From: an uncultured Lachnospiraceae bacterium
GTDB lineage: Bacteria > Bacillota > Clostridia > Lachnospirales > Lachnospiraceae
DNA: 64,000 bases
NCBI GenBank assembly: GCA_947165025.1
Contig: CAMUYQ010000002.1
Coordinates: 310,001-374,000 of the forward strand
Direction of reading: 5' to 3'
In this document: one piece after another, positions 1 through 8,061 of the stretch
How positions within the stretch are numbered: the first letter of the stretch is position 1
Layout of the letters: every line of letters starts with the position of its first letter
Notes under the pieces: model-generated
The model's database searches: none
Told to the model about the DNA's origin: nothing
The model's input: the letters and a program-made list of their open reading frames with translations, nothing else
Made by a program: the position numbers and the translations under genes

Positions 1-58
1 CAACTCTTTGCATCGGAAGGGGAAACTGAGGCCGGAATGTTTTCAGGAGGAATCGGTA

Positions 59-469
59 ATGGATGTCAGGAATTGTAAAAATTGCAGGAGACTGTTTAAT
101 TATATAAGCGGTCCTTCTATCTGCCCTCAGTGCCGCGAGGAACTGGAGAAGAAGTTTCAGGATGTCAAGAAGTTTCTTTTTGACAATCGCGGAGCAACGA
201 TAAAAACCGTTGTGGAAAACTGTGATGTGGATGAGGCACAGATCCGTCAGTGGATCAGGGAAGAGAGACTTGAATTCTCGCCCGGAGTGGATATAGGCGT
301 TGTATGTGAGACATGCGGAAATCCTATAACTACGGGACGCTTCTGTGAGAAGTGCAAGGCTTCAATGATCAACAATCTCAATGAAGCAGGCAAGAGACCC
401 GAGGCTGAGGCTCCCAAGATCATAAAGCCGCAGTCGCGCGAGAACAAGATGAGATTTTTGAACCAGTAA
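59..469 (+). CDS. yvyF: YvyF-type flagellar operon zinc protein
   Basis: This 136-residue protein matches the family called flagellar operon protein YvyF, whose exact role is unclear; in Bacillus it lies beside flgM and flgK. Four CxxC pairs are visible: Cys6/Cys9, Cys22/Cys25, Cys83/Cys86 and Cys96/Cys99, suggesting two zinc ribbons. Between them lies a helix-turn-helix-like stretch (about residues 45-72) ending in a WIREERL motif, typical of the family. The start at 59 is preferred over an upstream TTG at position 8 because AGGAGG lies at 45-50 with good spacing. The expected upstream partners are outside the window. The family call is from memory of the motif pattern. Confidence 0.7.
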   Translation: MDVRNCKNCRRLFNYISGPSICPQCREELEKKFQDVKKFLFDNRGATIKTVVENCDVDEAQIRQWIREERLEFSPGVDIGVVCETCGNPITTGRFCEKCKASMINNLNEAGKRPEAEAPKIIKPQSRENKMRFLNQ

Positions 470-473
470 GGCC

Positions 474-878
474 ATGTTAAATGAAGAAAGAATCAGACTG
501 ATGACCCGTATGGCAGCATACGAGGAGCACGAAGGCAAGAAGGATATCGCGATATCCGAGTACTTCAGAGGCGATTACATCAGCTTTCAATTATTAAAAT
601 CCGCTATATATGCCACCGTCGGGTTTGCCCTGGCGGTGGCTATGTATGTTTTATATAACATCGAAACATTCCTTGAAGATTTCTATAAAGTGGATACGAT
701 GGATTATCTGATGACTATTCTGAAGTACTACTGCCTGGTCCTTGCGATCTACCTTGTCATCTCGTATTTTGTGTACAGCTACAGGTATCACCGGGCCAAG
801 AAACACGTCAGGCAGTATAACCAGCTGCTCAGGACACTCCTGCAGATGCTTAACATCAACCGCAAAGGAAGGAAATAA
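474..878 (+). CDS. Small two-TM membrane protein, unknown
   Basis: This is a 134-residue protein I do not recognise. It has a charged N-terminus of about 40 residues, a hydrophobic segment at about 42-61, a second at about 82-102, and a basic C-terminal tail rich in Arg, Lys and Gln. Both termini are therefore probably cytoplasmic. It starts 4 bases after the yvyF-like gene and ends 2 bases before the next, so it is very likely co-transcribed with cdaA. No catalytic motif is visible. Confidence 0.6.
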   Translation: MLNEERIRLMTRMAAYEEHEGKKDIAISEYFRGDYISFQLLKSAIYATVGFALAVAMYVLYNIETFLEDFYKVDTMDYLMTILKYYCLVLAIYLVISYFVYSYRYHRAKKHVRQYNQLLRTLLQMLNINRKGRK

Positions 879-880
879 TA

Positions 881-1858
881 ATGCACGCTTTACTGACAGT
901 AAAAGAGCAGCTTACGCGTTTTTACACGCGGTTTGAAGCGTTTATCGTACCGACGCTCAAGTTTTTGGCAATGCTGTTCGCACTCATTTTCATAAACAGC
1001 AGTGTCGGATTCATGAGCAAGCTCAAAAATCCCGCGATAGTGGTCATACTTTCCCTTTTATGTTCTTTTCTGCCTACCAATGTCATTGTACTCTTATCGG
1101 GCCTGGTCATTGTGGCACATATGTATGCACTTTCGCTTGAATGCGCGGTAGTTGTTCTGTTCATCTTCATAATCATGTATGCTCTGTACTTCAGGTTTAC
1201 GCCGAAGGATGCAATAGCGGTTCTTCTGACACCTGTAATGTTTGCAATGCATATTCCGTATGTGATGCCGCTGGCAATGGGATTTGTCGGAAATCCGATA
1301 TCGAGCATTTCCGTCGGCTGCGGAACGGCTGTTTATTATATCCTGCATTATGTCAGCGAGAATCATGAAGCTCTTTCGAGCGGAAGCGGTTCCGATCTTG
1401 ATGTTGAAGGCATGATGGGCGGCTTTAAGACGGTCATTGACGGTATTCTGAAGAACGAGACGATGATCGCCATGATAGTGACTTTTGCGGCTACGATAAT
1501 CGCTATTTATCTGCTCAGAAAGCTTAAGATCAATTATTCGTGGCAGATAGCACTCGGTACCGGAATGATAGTATGTTTTATAGTGCTCATCGTTACGAGT
1601 GCGGTGCTTGATGCGGATGTCGGGATAGGCGGTGCGTTCGTCAGCCTGATCATCTCGACACTTATCGTTCTGGGACTGCAGTTCTTTATTTTCAATGTTG
1701 ATTATTCACGGGCGGAGTATGTCCAGTTCGAGGATGATGAATATTACTACTATGTCAAAGCCATTCCCAAGATAACCCTCGACACACCCGTTGTCAGGGG
1801 AAGACGCAGACCTGCGCGGCGGGAAGAAGCGGATTATGATGACGAGGATGAATTTTAA
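881..1858 (+). CDS. Polytopic membrane protein upstream of cdaA, unknown
   Basis: This 325-residue protein has roughly eight to ten hydrophobic segments between residues 22 and 272. A soluble Gly/Ser-rich loop lies near residues 160-190. The hydrophilic C-terminal tail carries an acidic, Tyr-rich patch (about 284-291) and a basic RGRRRPARR patch (307-315) followed by acidic residues. No known family motif was recognised. A GGAAGG-like ribosome site lies just upstream, overlapping the end of the preceding gene. The next gene, cdaA, begins on the base after its stop codon, so the two are probably translationally coupled; a link to c-di-AMP signalling or membrane placement of CdaA is only inferred from position. 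Confidence 0.6.
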   Translation: MHALLTVKEQLTRFYTRFEAFIVPTLKFLAMLFALIFINSSVGFMSKLKNPAIVVILSLLCSFLPTNVIVLLSGLVIVAHMYALSLECAVVVLFIFIIMYALYFRFTPKDAIAVLLTPVMFAMHIPYVMPLAMGFVGNPISSISVGCGTAVYYILHYVSENHEALSSGSGSDLDVEGMMGGFKTVIDGILKNETMIAMIVTFAATIIAIYLLRKLKINYSWQIALGTGMIVCFIVLIVTSAVLDADVGIGGAFVSLIISTLIVLGLQFFIFNVDYSRAEYVQFEDDEYYYYVKAIPKITLDTPVVRGRRRPARREEADYDDEDEF

Positions 1859-2734
1859 ATGTCGGAGATCATAGAATCCATCACATCGTTTATAGAGAGA
1901 TACGTTACCTGGCTTTCAATTCCTTCGATCAAGTGGACCGATATCGTTGAAGTCCTGATAATCTCGGTTCTTCTGTACAGGGTTCTTGCGTGGGTCAAGG
2001 AATCAAAAGCATGGTCGCTTATGAAGGGTATTGTTTTTATCCTTGTATTTGTCATGGTTGCGGCTATGTTCTCGATGACAACGATACTGTGGATCGCCAA
2101 GAATGTTTTCGGTGTTGCGGTCACCGCTATGGTCGTCGTGTTCCAGCCCGAGCTCAGAAAAGCACTCGAGCAGCTGGGGCGGCGTAAGGTTTTGTCTTCG
2201 CTCTTTCAGTTTGATAACAGGATAATCGGGGAGAGGTTCTCCGATCAGACGATAAACGAGATAGTAAGAGGTTCTTTTGAGATGGGACGCGCCAAGACAG
2301 GTGCGCTCATCGTAATCGGGCAGAATGATCCGTTAACGGATTATGAGAAGACCGGTATCATGCTTGATTCGGTCATCACCAGCCAGCTTCTCATCAATAT
2401 ATTCGAACATAATACACCCCTTCACGACGGTGCCGTGATCGTCCGCGGTAACAGACTCGTGTCGGCTACATGTTATCTTCCTCTTTCGGAAAACATGGAG
2501 CTGTCAAAGGAGCTCGGAACGAGACACCGTGCGGGCGTAGGCATATCGGAAGTGACGGATTCGATGACCGTTATCGTATCCGAAGAGACAGGAAGAGTAT
2601 CAGTCGCTTACGAAGGAAAACTGTCCAGAAATGTTGACATGGATGAGCTTCGGGAGATGCTCGGAAGTATCCAGGGCAAGACGATCGAAGAGAAAAAATC
2701 ATTCAGACTGTTTAAAAGGAAGGCCGACAAATGA
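1859..2734 (+). CDS. cdaA: Diadenylate cyclase CdaA (c-di-AMP synthase)
   Basis: It makes the second messenger c-di-AMP from two ATP at the cytoplasmic membrane. Three hydrophobic segments lie in the first about 95 residues, followed by the DisA_N cyclase domain from about 100 to 265. The catalytic signatures are intact: HDGA at 189-192 and TRHRA at 221-225. The length of 291 is close to the family norm of about 270-280. It overlaps cdaR by the ATGA at 2731-2734, the standard cdaA-cdaR arrangement in Firmicutes. The start abuts the previous stop codon. The highly charged C-terminal tail (about 265-291) is likely a flexible cytoplasmic extension. Confidence 0.95.
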   Translation: MSEIIESITSFIERYVTWLSIPSIKWTDIVEVLIISVLLYRVLAWVKESKAWSLMKGIVFILVFVMVAAMFSMTTILWIAKNVFGVAVTAMVVVFQPELRKALEQLGRRKVLSSLFQFDNRIIGERFSDQTINEIVRGSFEMGRAKTGALIVIGQNDPLTDYEKTGIMLDSVITSQLLINIFEHNTPLHDGAVIVRGNRLVSATCYLPLSENMELSKELGTRHRAGVGISEVTDSMTVIVSEETGRVSVAYEGKLSRNVDMDELREMLGSIQGKTIEEKKSFRLFKRKADK

Positions 2735-4020
2735 AAGATCTGTTAACGAAAAACCTCGGCCTTAAGATAGTATCCGTTCTCGGTGCGTTTGTTCTGTGGC
2801 TGGTTGTCGTGAACGTGGATGATCCCGTCATAAGCAAGACATATACATCGATCCCGGTTGAAGTTCAGAACGAGGATGTTCTGACCTCACAGGGTAAATG
2901 TTACGAGATAATCGGTGATACGGCAATAAATGTTGTTGTGACGGCTCACAGATCCGTCATCGACGGGATGAGCAGAGACTATATCAAAGCAACGGCAGAT
3001 CTCCGTTCGCTTACGTCACTTGATACCGTACCTATCGAGGTCAAAAGCACGAGATACTCAGACAGGATAGAGTCGGTAACGACAAGAGAGACCAGTCTGA
3101 AGCTGAGCATAGAGAACATTACCGAAGCCGAACTGCCTGTATCCGTAGGGTATGAGGGAGAGCCTGCGGAAGGTTATATTCTGGGTGGAGTTGAGAACGC
3201 GCTTTCAACCGTAAAGGTAAGCGGGCCCGAATCCGTCGTATCCACGGTCAGAAAGATAATGGCAGTGGCTGACATCAAAGGCATAAACAGTGATTATTCC
3301 ATTACGGAACCGCTGTTTGCGTATGACGAGAATGGTGAGAGGATCGAAGACGACAGGATCACTCTCTCAAGGACCGTTACGGAGATCAAGTATATAGTAT
3401 ATGCAACCAAGACGATCCCGATCTCCAGCGGCTATTCGGGGAATCCCCTGCCCGGTTACGGAACGACCGGTTCCGTTATAACGGATCCTGCAAGCGTTGT
3501 CATTGCGGGACGGGGTGAGAACTTCGATGATATGAACGTTATCTACATCTCTCCTGATGAAGTGTCCGTTGAAGGAGCTTCCGGCGAGGTGAACACGGAA
3601 GTGAACATATCGGGATATCTGCCGACCGGAGTGGTATTCGCGTCTCCCGATTTTATCCCGGAGGTCAGGGTAACGGTTGAGATAGCCCAGAACCAGCATA
3701 AACAGATCGATGTGCCGATTTCAAACATAACAATGGAAAATGTTCCGGAAGGATATACCGTGAACATAGTCGATATCGGTCCGACCGTTCCTGTTGAGAT
3801 ACAGGGTATCGGCGATGAGTATGACAGATACAGCGGAGATCTGGCGATAGGAAAGATCGATGCAACAACTCTCGTTCCGAGAAGTGCCGAACACGGAGAG
3901 GGTCCCATCCCGACAGGAGAGTGTGACGGGACCGTGATCTTTGACTTCCCGTCCGGTGTTACGCTGACAAACCCTGTAACGCTCATGGTCGTTGTTGACC
4001 TTGTGATTTCACCCGAATGA
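2731..4020 (+). CDS. cdaR: CdaR, YbbR-domain regulator of CdaA
   Basis: CdaR binds and modulates CdaA at the outer face of the membrane. The 429-residue protein has a single N-terminal membrane anchor at about 9-28 followed by an extracellular beta-rich region that reads as four YbbR repeats, for example the segments beginning near residues 35, 130, 220 and 310. Start 2731 is supported by an AAGGAAGG ribosome site and by the 4-base overlap with cdaA. In many Firmicutes the next gene is glmM; here ptsH follows instead. A promoter for ptsH is embedded in its last codons (4001-4029). Confidence 0.9.
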   Translation: MKDLLTKNLGLKIVSVLGAFVLWLVVVNVDDPVISKTYTSIPVEVQNEDVLTSQGKCYEIIGDTAINVVVTAHRSVIDGMSRDYIKATADLRSLTSLDTVPIEVKSTRYSDRIESVTTRETSLKLSIENITEAELPVSVGYEGEPAEGYILGGVENALSTVKVSGPESVVSTVRKIMAVADIKGINSDYSITEPLFAYDENGERIEDDRITLSRTVTEIKYIVYATKTIPISSGYSGNPLPGYGTTGSVITDPASVVIAGRGENFDDMNVIYISPDEVSVEGASGEVNTEVNISGYLPTGVVFASPDFIPEVRVTVEIAQNQHKQIDVPISNITMENVPEGYTVNIVDIGPTVPVEIQGIGDEYDRYSGDLAIGKIDATTLVPRSAEHGEGPIPTGECDGTVIFDFPSGVTLTNPVTLMVVVDLVISPE

Positions 4021-4029
4021 TGATATAAT
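4001..4029 (+). promoter_or_regulatory. SigA-type promoter with extended -10 (for ptsH)
   Basis: The -35 element TTGTGA is at 4001-4006, the spacer is 17 bases, and the -10 element TATAAT is at 4024-4029, preceded by the extended -10 TG at 4021-4022. It overlaps the 3' end of cdaR and precedes the ptsH start by about 50 bases. This would let HPr be made independently of the c-di-AMP genes. It is predicted from consensus match only. Confidence 0.65.
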
Positions 4030-4080
4030 TCATATGTTTGGGGGAATGATATTTGACAAAGAATGGAGGAAGTAGCTCTT

Positions 4081-4344
4081 ATGGTTAGTCAGAGGGTCGT
4101 TATCAAGAACCCTACGGGCCTGCACTTAAGACCGGCCGGAATACTGTGCAAAGAAGCGATGAAGTACAAATCGCTCATCACGTTTTCCTTCCGGGAGAGC
4201 ACCGCAAATGCAAAAAGCGTTCTGAGCGTTCTGGGCGCATGCGTAAAGTGCGGTGATGAGATAGAGTTCGTATGTGACGGTGATGATGAGTCAGAGGCAC
4301 TGCAGGCATTGATAAATGCCGTAGACAGTGGCTTAGGTGAATAG
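4081..4344 (+). CDS. ptsH: HPr phosphocarrier protein of the PTS
   Basis: HPr passes phosphate from enzyme I to sugar-specific EIIA domains and, in Firmicutes, acts in catabolite repression when phosphorylated on Ser46. Starting at 4081 gives 87 residues and places the active-site His in GLHLRP exactly at position 15 and the regulatory Ser of NAKSVLSVLG exactly at 46. That, plus the AGGAGG-like site at about 4065-4071, decides this start over the upstream ATG at 4063. Both phosphorylation sites are present, so it is a true HPr rather than a His-less Crh. It has its own promoter upstream and a terminator just downstream. Confidence 0.95.
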   Translation: MVSQRVVIKNPTGLHLRPAGILCKEAMKYKSLITFSFRESTANAKSVLSVLGACVKCGDEIEFVCDGDDESEALQALINAVDSGLGE

Positions 4345-4349
4345 ATAAC

Positions 4350-4376
4350 AAGGCTCCGGGTTCGGGGCCTTTTTTT
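4350..4376 (+). terminator. Rho-independent terminator after ptsH
   Basis: An 8-bp stem (4350-4357 with 4364-4371, one G-T wobble) with a 6-base loop is followed by a run of T to 4376. It begins 5 bases after the ptsH stop codon. Confidence 0.85.
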
Positions 4377-4392
4377 ATGAAAGGAAAGAGAG

Positions 4393-4863
4393 ATGGAGAT
4401 AATCAGGCAGATCATCTCGAATAAAATTCTTATTACGGCCTTTCTGGGATATTTCATCGCCCAGATCGTCAAGGCCGTGACCGAGGCGATATTTGATCAT
4501 ACGTTCAGTTTCGGACGGCTCCTGTCGGGAAACGGCGGAATGCCCAGCAGTCACTCGTCAACAGTGTGCGCTCTTGCCACGATGACTGCATTTGTTGCCG
4601 GAGTGGATTCATTTGAATTTGCGATAGCGGTGATATTTGCGATAGTCGTGATGGTCGATGCGAGCGGTGTCAGACGTGAGACCGGAAAGCAGGCGATCGT
4701 CCTGAATGAACTGATGGAATACTTTGCGAAACTGAAAGACAACCCCCCGAGGTTTTCTCAGGAAAAGTTAAAGGAACTGATCGGGCATTCCCCCCTCCAG
4801 GTTCAGGTCGGGGGGCTGCTCGGTATACTGATAGCAGTGATCACGCATTTTGTCTGGAAATAA
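4393..4863 (+). CDS. YuiD-like divergent PAP2 family membrane protein
   Basis: The 156-residue protein belongs to the divergent PAP2 (DUF212, YuiD-like) family of small membrane proteins, distantly related to lipid phosphatases; the reaction is not established. The family hallmarks are visible: a GGMPSSHSS motif (about residues 48-56), a DASGVRRETGKQA stretch (about 90-102), and a C-terminal GHSPLQVQVGGLLG segment. Several hydrophobic helices surround them. A GGAAAGAGAG ribosome site precedes the ATG. Only 4 bases separate it from the convergent rmlD, and I see no terminator between them. Confidence 0.85.
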   Translation: MEIIRQIISNKILITAFLGYFIAQIVKAVTEAIFDHTFSFGRLLSGNGGMPSSHSSTVCALATMTAFVAGVDSFEFAIAVIFAIVVMVDASGVRRETGKQAIVLNELMEYFAKLKDNPPRFSQEKLKELIGHSPLQVQVGGLLGILIAVITHFVWK

Positions 4864-4867
4864 CGTA

Positions 4868-5737
4868 TCACATTTTGCCGATATATTCGGCTATTGCCTT
4901 TTCCCAATCTGCAAACAGATAACCTCCGGTCAGTCTGAACATATAGTTGTCGAGGACCGAATAATGCGGTCTGTCGGCTGATGCGGGGTTCATTTCTTTA
5001 TATTGCTCACTTGTCACCGGATTAACGACGGTGTTCCTTTTTGCCAGGCGGAATATCTCTTTTGTAAAATCTGCCCATGAACACTGGCCTTCGCATGTCC
5101 CGTGGAAAACCCCGTAATTATCCGTCGGAAGAAGTGAATAGATCGCTCTCGCAAGCTCATCGGCGCATGTCGGTGATCCGACCTGGTCATTGACGACGCT
5201 TATCGTATCATGCGTTTCGGACAGGCGGAGCATCGTTTTAACAAAGTTCTTGCCGTCGCCGTACAGCCAGGCGGTACGGATGATATAAAAATGCTCTGCA
5301 AACTGTTTGACAAATTCCTCACCTGCAAGCTTTGTTTTTCCGTACATGGCCTTCGGAGCCGGTGTATCAAACTCGGTGTAGGGCCTGTTGCCGTCGCCTG
5401 CGAACACGTAGTCGGTTGAGATATGTACAAGCCTGGCGCCTGTCTCGGACGAAGCTATCGACAGATTCCTGGGTCCGAGTGCATTTATCCTGTATGCGCT
5501 GTCGACCTGGACTTCACATGCATCGACATTTGTATGCGCGGCACAGTTTATTATGGCATACGGCTTCACTTCGCGGCAGAGCGACAGTACACTGTCAAGA
5601 TCCGTGATATCAAGGTCTCTGATGCCCTCAACACCATAATCCGTATTGATCAGTTCATATCCGCTGTATTCATTTACAAGAGAGTTTACAGCTCTTCCGA
5701 GCTGGCCGTTGCTTCCGGTTACGATAATCTTCTTCAT
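4868..5737 (-). CDS. rmlD: dTDP-4-dehydrorhamnose reductase RmlD
   Basis: It catalyses the last step to dTDP-L-rhamnose, the NAD(P)H reduction of the 4-keto group. The start at 5737 gives 289 residues and places the nucleotide-binding GSNGQLG at 8-14; AGGTGG lies upstream of that ATG. The reading frame extends further upstream without a stop, but that part looks non-coding and contains the promoter. The catalytic Tyr132/Lys136 (YGKTK) and the STDYVF motif (107-112) are present. It stands alone on the minus strand, about 37 kb from rmlB, rmlA and rmlC, so it must work with them in trans. It has its own promoter at 5795-5823. Confidence 0.93.
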   Translation of the reverse strand: MKKIIVTGSNGQLGRAVNSLVNEYSGYELINTDYGVEGIRDLDITDLDSVLSLCREVKPYAIINCAAHTNVDACEVQVDSAYRINALGPRNLSIASSETGARLVHISTDYVFAGDGNRPYTEFDTPAPKAMYGKTKLAGEEFVKQFAEHFYIIRTAWLYGDGKNFVKTMLRLSETHDTISVVNDQVGSPTCADELARAIYSLLPTDNYGVFHGTCEGQCSWADFTKEIFRLAKRNTVVNPVTSEQYKEMNPASADRPHYSVLDNYMFRLTGGYLFADWEKAIAEYIGKM

Positions 5738-5773
5738 GATCCACCACCTGTACGCAATATTTTTGATACGGTT

Positions 5774-5802
5774 TTGCTTCAACCTACAAAATATAGTATA
5801 CT
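5774..5802 (+). promoter_or_regulatory. Possible plus-strand promoter for the glycan operon
   Basis: TTGCTT (5774-5779), a 17-base spacer and TATACT (5797-5802) could drive the operon starting at 5859. The -35 match is poor (3 of 6), so this is tentative. Its -10 shares the palindrome AGTATACT with the stronger minus-strand promoter. Confidence 0.3.
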
Positions 5803-5823
5803 TATGTTTGATTTTATTTGCAA
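5795..5823 (-). promoter_or_regulatory. SigA-type promoter for rmlD
   Basis: On the minus strand TTGCAA (plus positions 5818-5823) is followed by a 17-base spacer and TATACT (5795-5800). It lies about 60 bases upstream of the rmlD ATG. The -35 TTGCAA recurs in the promoters at 19769 and 31287. Confidence 0.65.
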
Positions 5824-5858
5824 TTGATAATAAAAGACCGACATAAGAGACAGCATAA

Positions 5859-7391
5859 ATGGAACGATCCTCAAACAGGAAAAAATACATCATTTCGGCA
5901 ATTCTTGCCGCACTTTTTACTGCGGCGACTTTCATTGGCGACAGGACGGTCTTTTCTTTTCCGCCTTCATCCGATCCGCGATACAATATGGCGCTTTTTG
6001 ATTACTGCACATGCAAGGTACTTGTATTTGCAGTCCTGACCGTATTCTTTTCTCTTGCGGCAACTGCCGTATTTGAAAAGGGAGAGCAGACGGACCGTCT
6101 TCGCGGTGTTATCATGTGCGCTCTTCTGTATCTTCCCGTGATCGTGGCATGTCTTGTCATCAAGCTTCCGGCAGGTTTTCTGACGAATGACGAATACTCG
6201 ATATATAACGATGCGACAGCGCTCATACACGACACATGGTTCAATTACATGACCGTCTGGTATTATATCGTCTCGCTCATGATCTTTCCGTTTAAGTACG
6301 GCCCGATCATAATGAAGGTCATAATAGAATTCTTTGTTGTGGGCTACTGCGTGTTCAGGACAAAGGAGTATTTCGGCAAAAAGGCCGGTATGTTCATGTA
6401 TGTCCTGTTCCTTCTGTATCCCGTTATCGCCTATACAACGAGCGCACACAGGCTTCCGGTGTATTTTCTGATCTATCTGGCGCTGTTTACAAAGCTTGTC
6501 TTTGACAGGCTGTCGCAAAGGGATATAACCAAAACGGGAATATTTCTCGTGCTTCTTTCCGGCGCCGTGCTCACTCAGTGGAGAACGGAGGGGATATACC
6601 TTCTCGTGCTCATACCGGTTCTGTTGTTTATTGCCTATCCGAAGCTTCGGAACAAAAAGAGCGCAGCGGTCGTGATCATAGGTTTCGCACTCATCCAGTA
6701 CATCATATCCGTTCCGCAGAACGGCCTGACGTCGGAAGGACTTGGCGGTGCGGCAAACGACAGGATGAAGCCGTTCTACGCATATACGATCACCAACATG
6801 TTCAGGAACGGACTTGACCGTGAAAAGAATGCTTCCGACATTGAGATCATCGACAGGTATATTTCGATCGATTCGATAGACCGCATCAACGAGCATTTTG
6901 CCGATATCAACTACGAGGATGTGCTGATCCTGTACAAGGAGGAGTTTCTCGGAGTAAGGGAGGATGCCGGATATACCGAGTATTATGAGTTCACCGAAGC
7001 GGTTAAGCGTATATTTAAGAACAACCCGGATGTCTTTGCAAAGACACGATGGGGCGCTTTCTGTTATGCCGCGCTTCCGTATTCGATAACGTTTTCGGGA
7101 TACGGGGTAAAGGAGCTTATATCATTCGCGGTCAGCATTGTAAAATCACTTGCCTATAATCTGTTCATCCCTACGATGTTTGCGGCACTGATGTGTCTCA
7201 TTTCGCTTATCGGGAGGAAATGGTTTTCGTTTTTCGCATCCGGCGGACTTATGGCGCACTGGTTCATAGTGTTCGTGCTTGCACCGGCATCGTACTTCAA
7301 GTACTATTTTCCCGTTTACATCATGTCGTATTTCTACATGATACTGATACTTATACGGTATTTTTCACATGATAAGAGAACTGTTTTATGA
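5859..7391 (+). CDS. Polytopic membrane protein, GT-C glycosyltransferase-like
   Basis: The 510-residue protein has about ten or more hydrophobic helices and an extracytoplasmic loop after the third helix carrying NDEYSIYNDA (near residue 110). An acidic pair in that place, together with QWRTEGIY (near 242), recalls membrane GT-C enzymes that use polyprenyl-phosphate sugars. I infer a GT-C-like fold; no named family is certain. A soluble loop at about residues 290-370 precedes the last four helices. It is the first gene of the 36.6 kb glycan run. Its last 23 bases overlap the next gene, suggesting coupled translation. No substrate can be read from the sequence. Confidence 0.6.
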   Translation: MERSSNRKKYIISAILAALFTAATFIGDRTVFSFPPSSDPRYNMALFDYCTCKVLVFAVLTVFFSLAATAVFEKGEQTDRLRGVIMCALLYLPVIVACLVIKLPAGFLTNDEYSIYNDATALIHDTWFNYMTVWYYIVSLMIFPFKYGPIIMKVIIEFFVVGYCVFRTKEYFGKKAGMFMYVLFLLYPVIAYTTSAHRLPVYFLIYLALFTKLVFDRLSQRDITKTGIFLVLLSGAVLTQWRTEGIYLLVLIPVLLFIAYPKLRNKKSAAVVIIGFALIQYIISVPQNGLTSEGLGGAANDRMKPFYAYTITNMFRNGLDREKNASDIEIIDRYISIDSIDRINEHFADINYEDVLILYKEEFLGVREDAGYTEYYEFTEAVKRIFKNNPDVFAKTRWGAFCYAALPYSITFSGYGVKELISFAVSIVKSLAYNLFIPTMFAALMCLISLIGRKWFSFFASGGLMAHWFIVFVLAPASYFKYYFPVYIMSYFYMILILIRYFSHDKRTVL

Positions 7392-8061
7392 ACTGCATAG
7401 TACGCTGAGGAGCGTGGCGGGGGACGGTGCCGTCTTTGTGCTGTTTGTTCTTTGTGCGCTTTTTCTTGCCTCGGTTAATTTCACAAGCGGTAAGAGATCG
7501 TGGGCCTGCCTTCTGTCTCCGCTTTCCCTCATCGCTGCCACGGTTTCTTCTGTTATCCAAAAAGCATACGCTACCGCCGACAAGTGCGCGGCGAAAATCA
7601 TGGCTGCCGTGTTTGCCGGCCTTATCGCGGTACTTGCGATCACATCATCGGGAAAGAATGTTTTTTCGCGTGAACTTTGCGAGAAGGCTGAAAACGACAT
7701 GCATGTCCCGGGATATATCATGACGGCCATGAATGAGGTTGCTGATGAAGGTGCAGAAGAGATCAGAGTACTTGCACCTGACAGGTGGACTGCGTATTTT
7801 GAAGGATATTCGGGACGTTTTATCCCGGTTTATGATGATGACTCGCTTTCTGATGAGGACAGAAGGATACTGGATGCCGAACTTGAAAGCATCCATCCGG
7901 ATATGAAGAAGATCGCTTCGATCGCCCATGGCAGCGGATGCGGATATGTTGTGCTTCCGGATTCGATGTGGCCCGATATCCCGATCACAAAGCTGGGATA
8001 CGAGGTTATGGCAGAGTGCGGAGGATGCACGGTGTACAGGGAGGTGAGAGAAGCGTTATGA
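7369..8061 (+). CDS. Membrane protein with C-terminal soluble domain, unknown
   Basis: The 230-residue protein has about three hydrophobic helices in residues 20-105 and a soluble C-terminal domain of about 125 residues. That domain ends with the pattern GYVVLPDS, which resembles AYVVLTKG in the same position of the protein at 10375-11268. The two look like distant paralogues and seem to be the C-terminal halves of split membrane proteins. It overlaps the preceding gene by 23 bases and the following one by 4. I do not recognise an enzyme motif; a partner role with the 5859 protein is inferred from the overlap. Confidence 0.5.
   Translation: MIRELFYELHSTLRSVAGDGAVFVLFVLCALFLASVNFTSGKRSWACLLSPLSLIAATVSSVIQKAYATADKCAAKIMAAVFAGLIAVLAITSSGKNVFSRELCEKAENDMHVPGYIMTAMNEVADEGAEEIRVLAPDRWTAYFEGYSGRFIPVYDDDSLSDEDRRILDAELESIHPDMKKIASIAHGSGCGYVVLPDSMWPDIPITKLGYEVMAECGGCTVYREVREAL

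Noticed and set aside
4053..4058. Perfect -35 TTGACA before ptsH
   Set aside because: No -10-like sequence follows at suitable spacing; the promoter at 4001-4029 explains ptsH better.
4785..4835. Hairpin from runs of C and G near the end of the YuiD-like gene
   Set aside because: It lies inside the coding sequence, has a long loop and no T run, so it is not a convincing terminator for the convergent genes.
5967..6896. Long minus-strand frame of 309 codons
   Set aside because: It lies wholly opposite the 5859 membrane-protein gene and shows low-complexity, charged composition typical of antisense reading.
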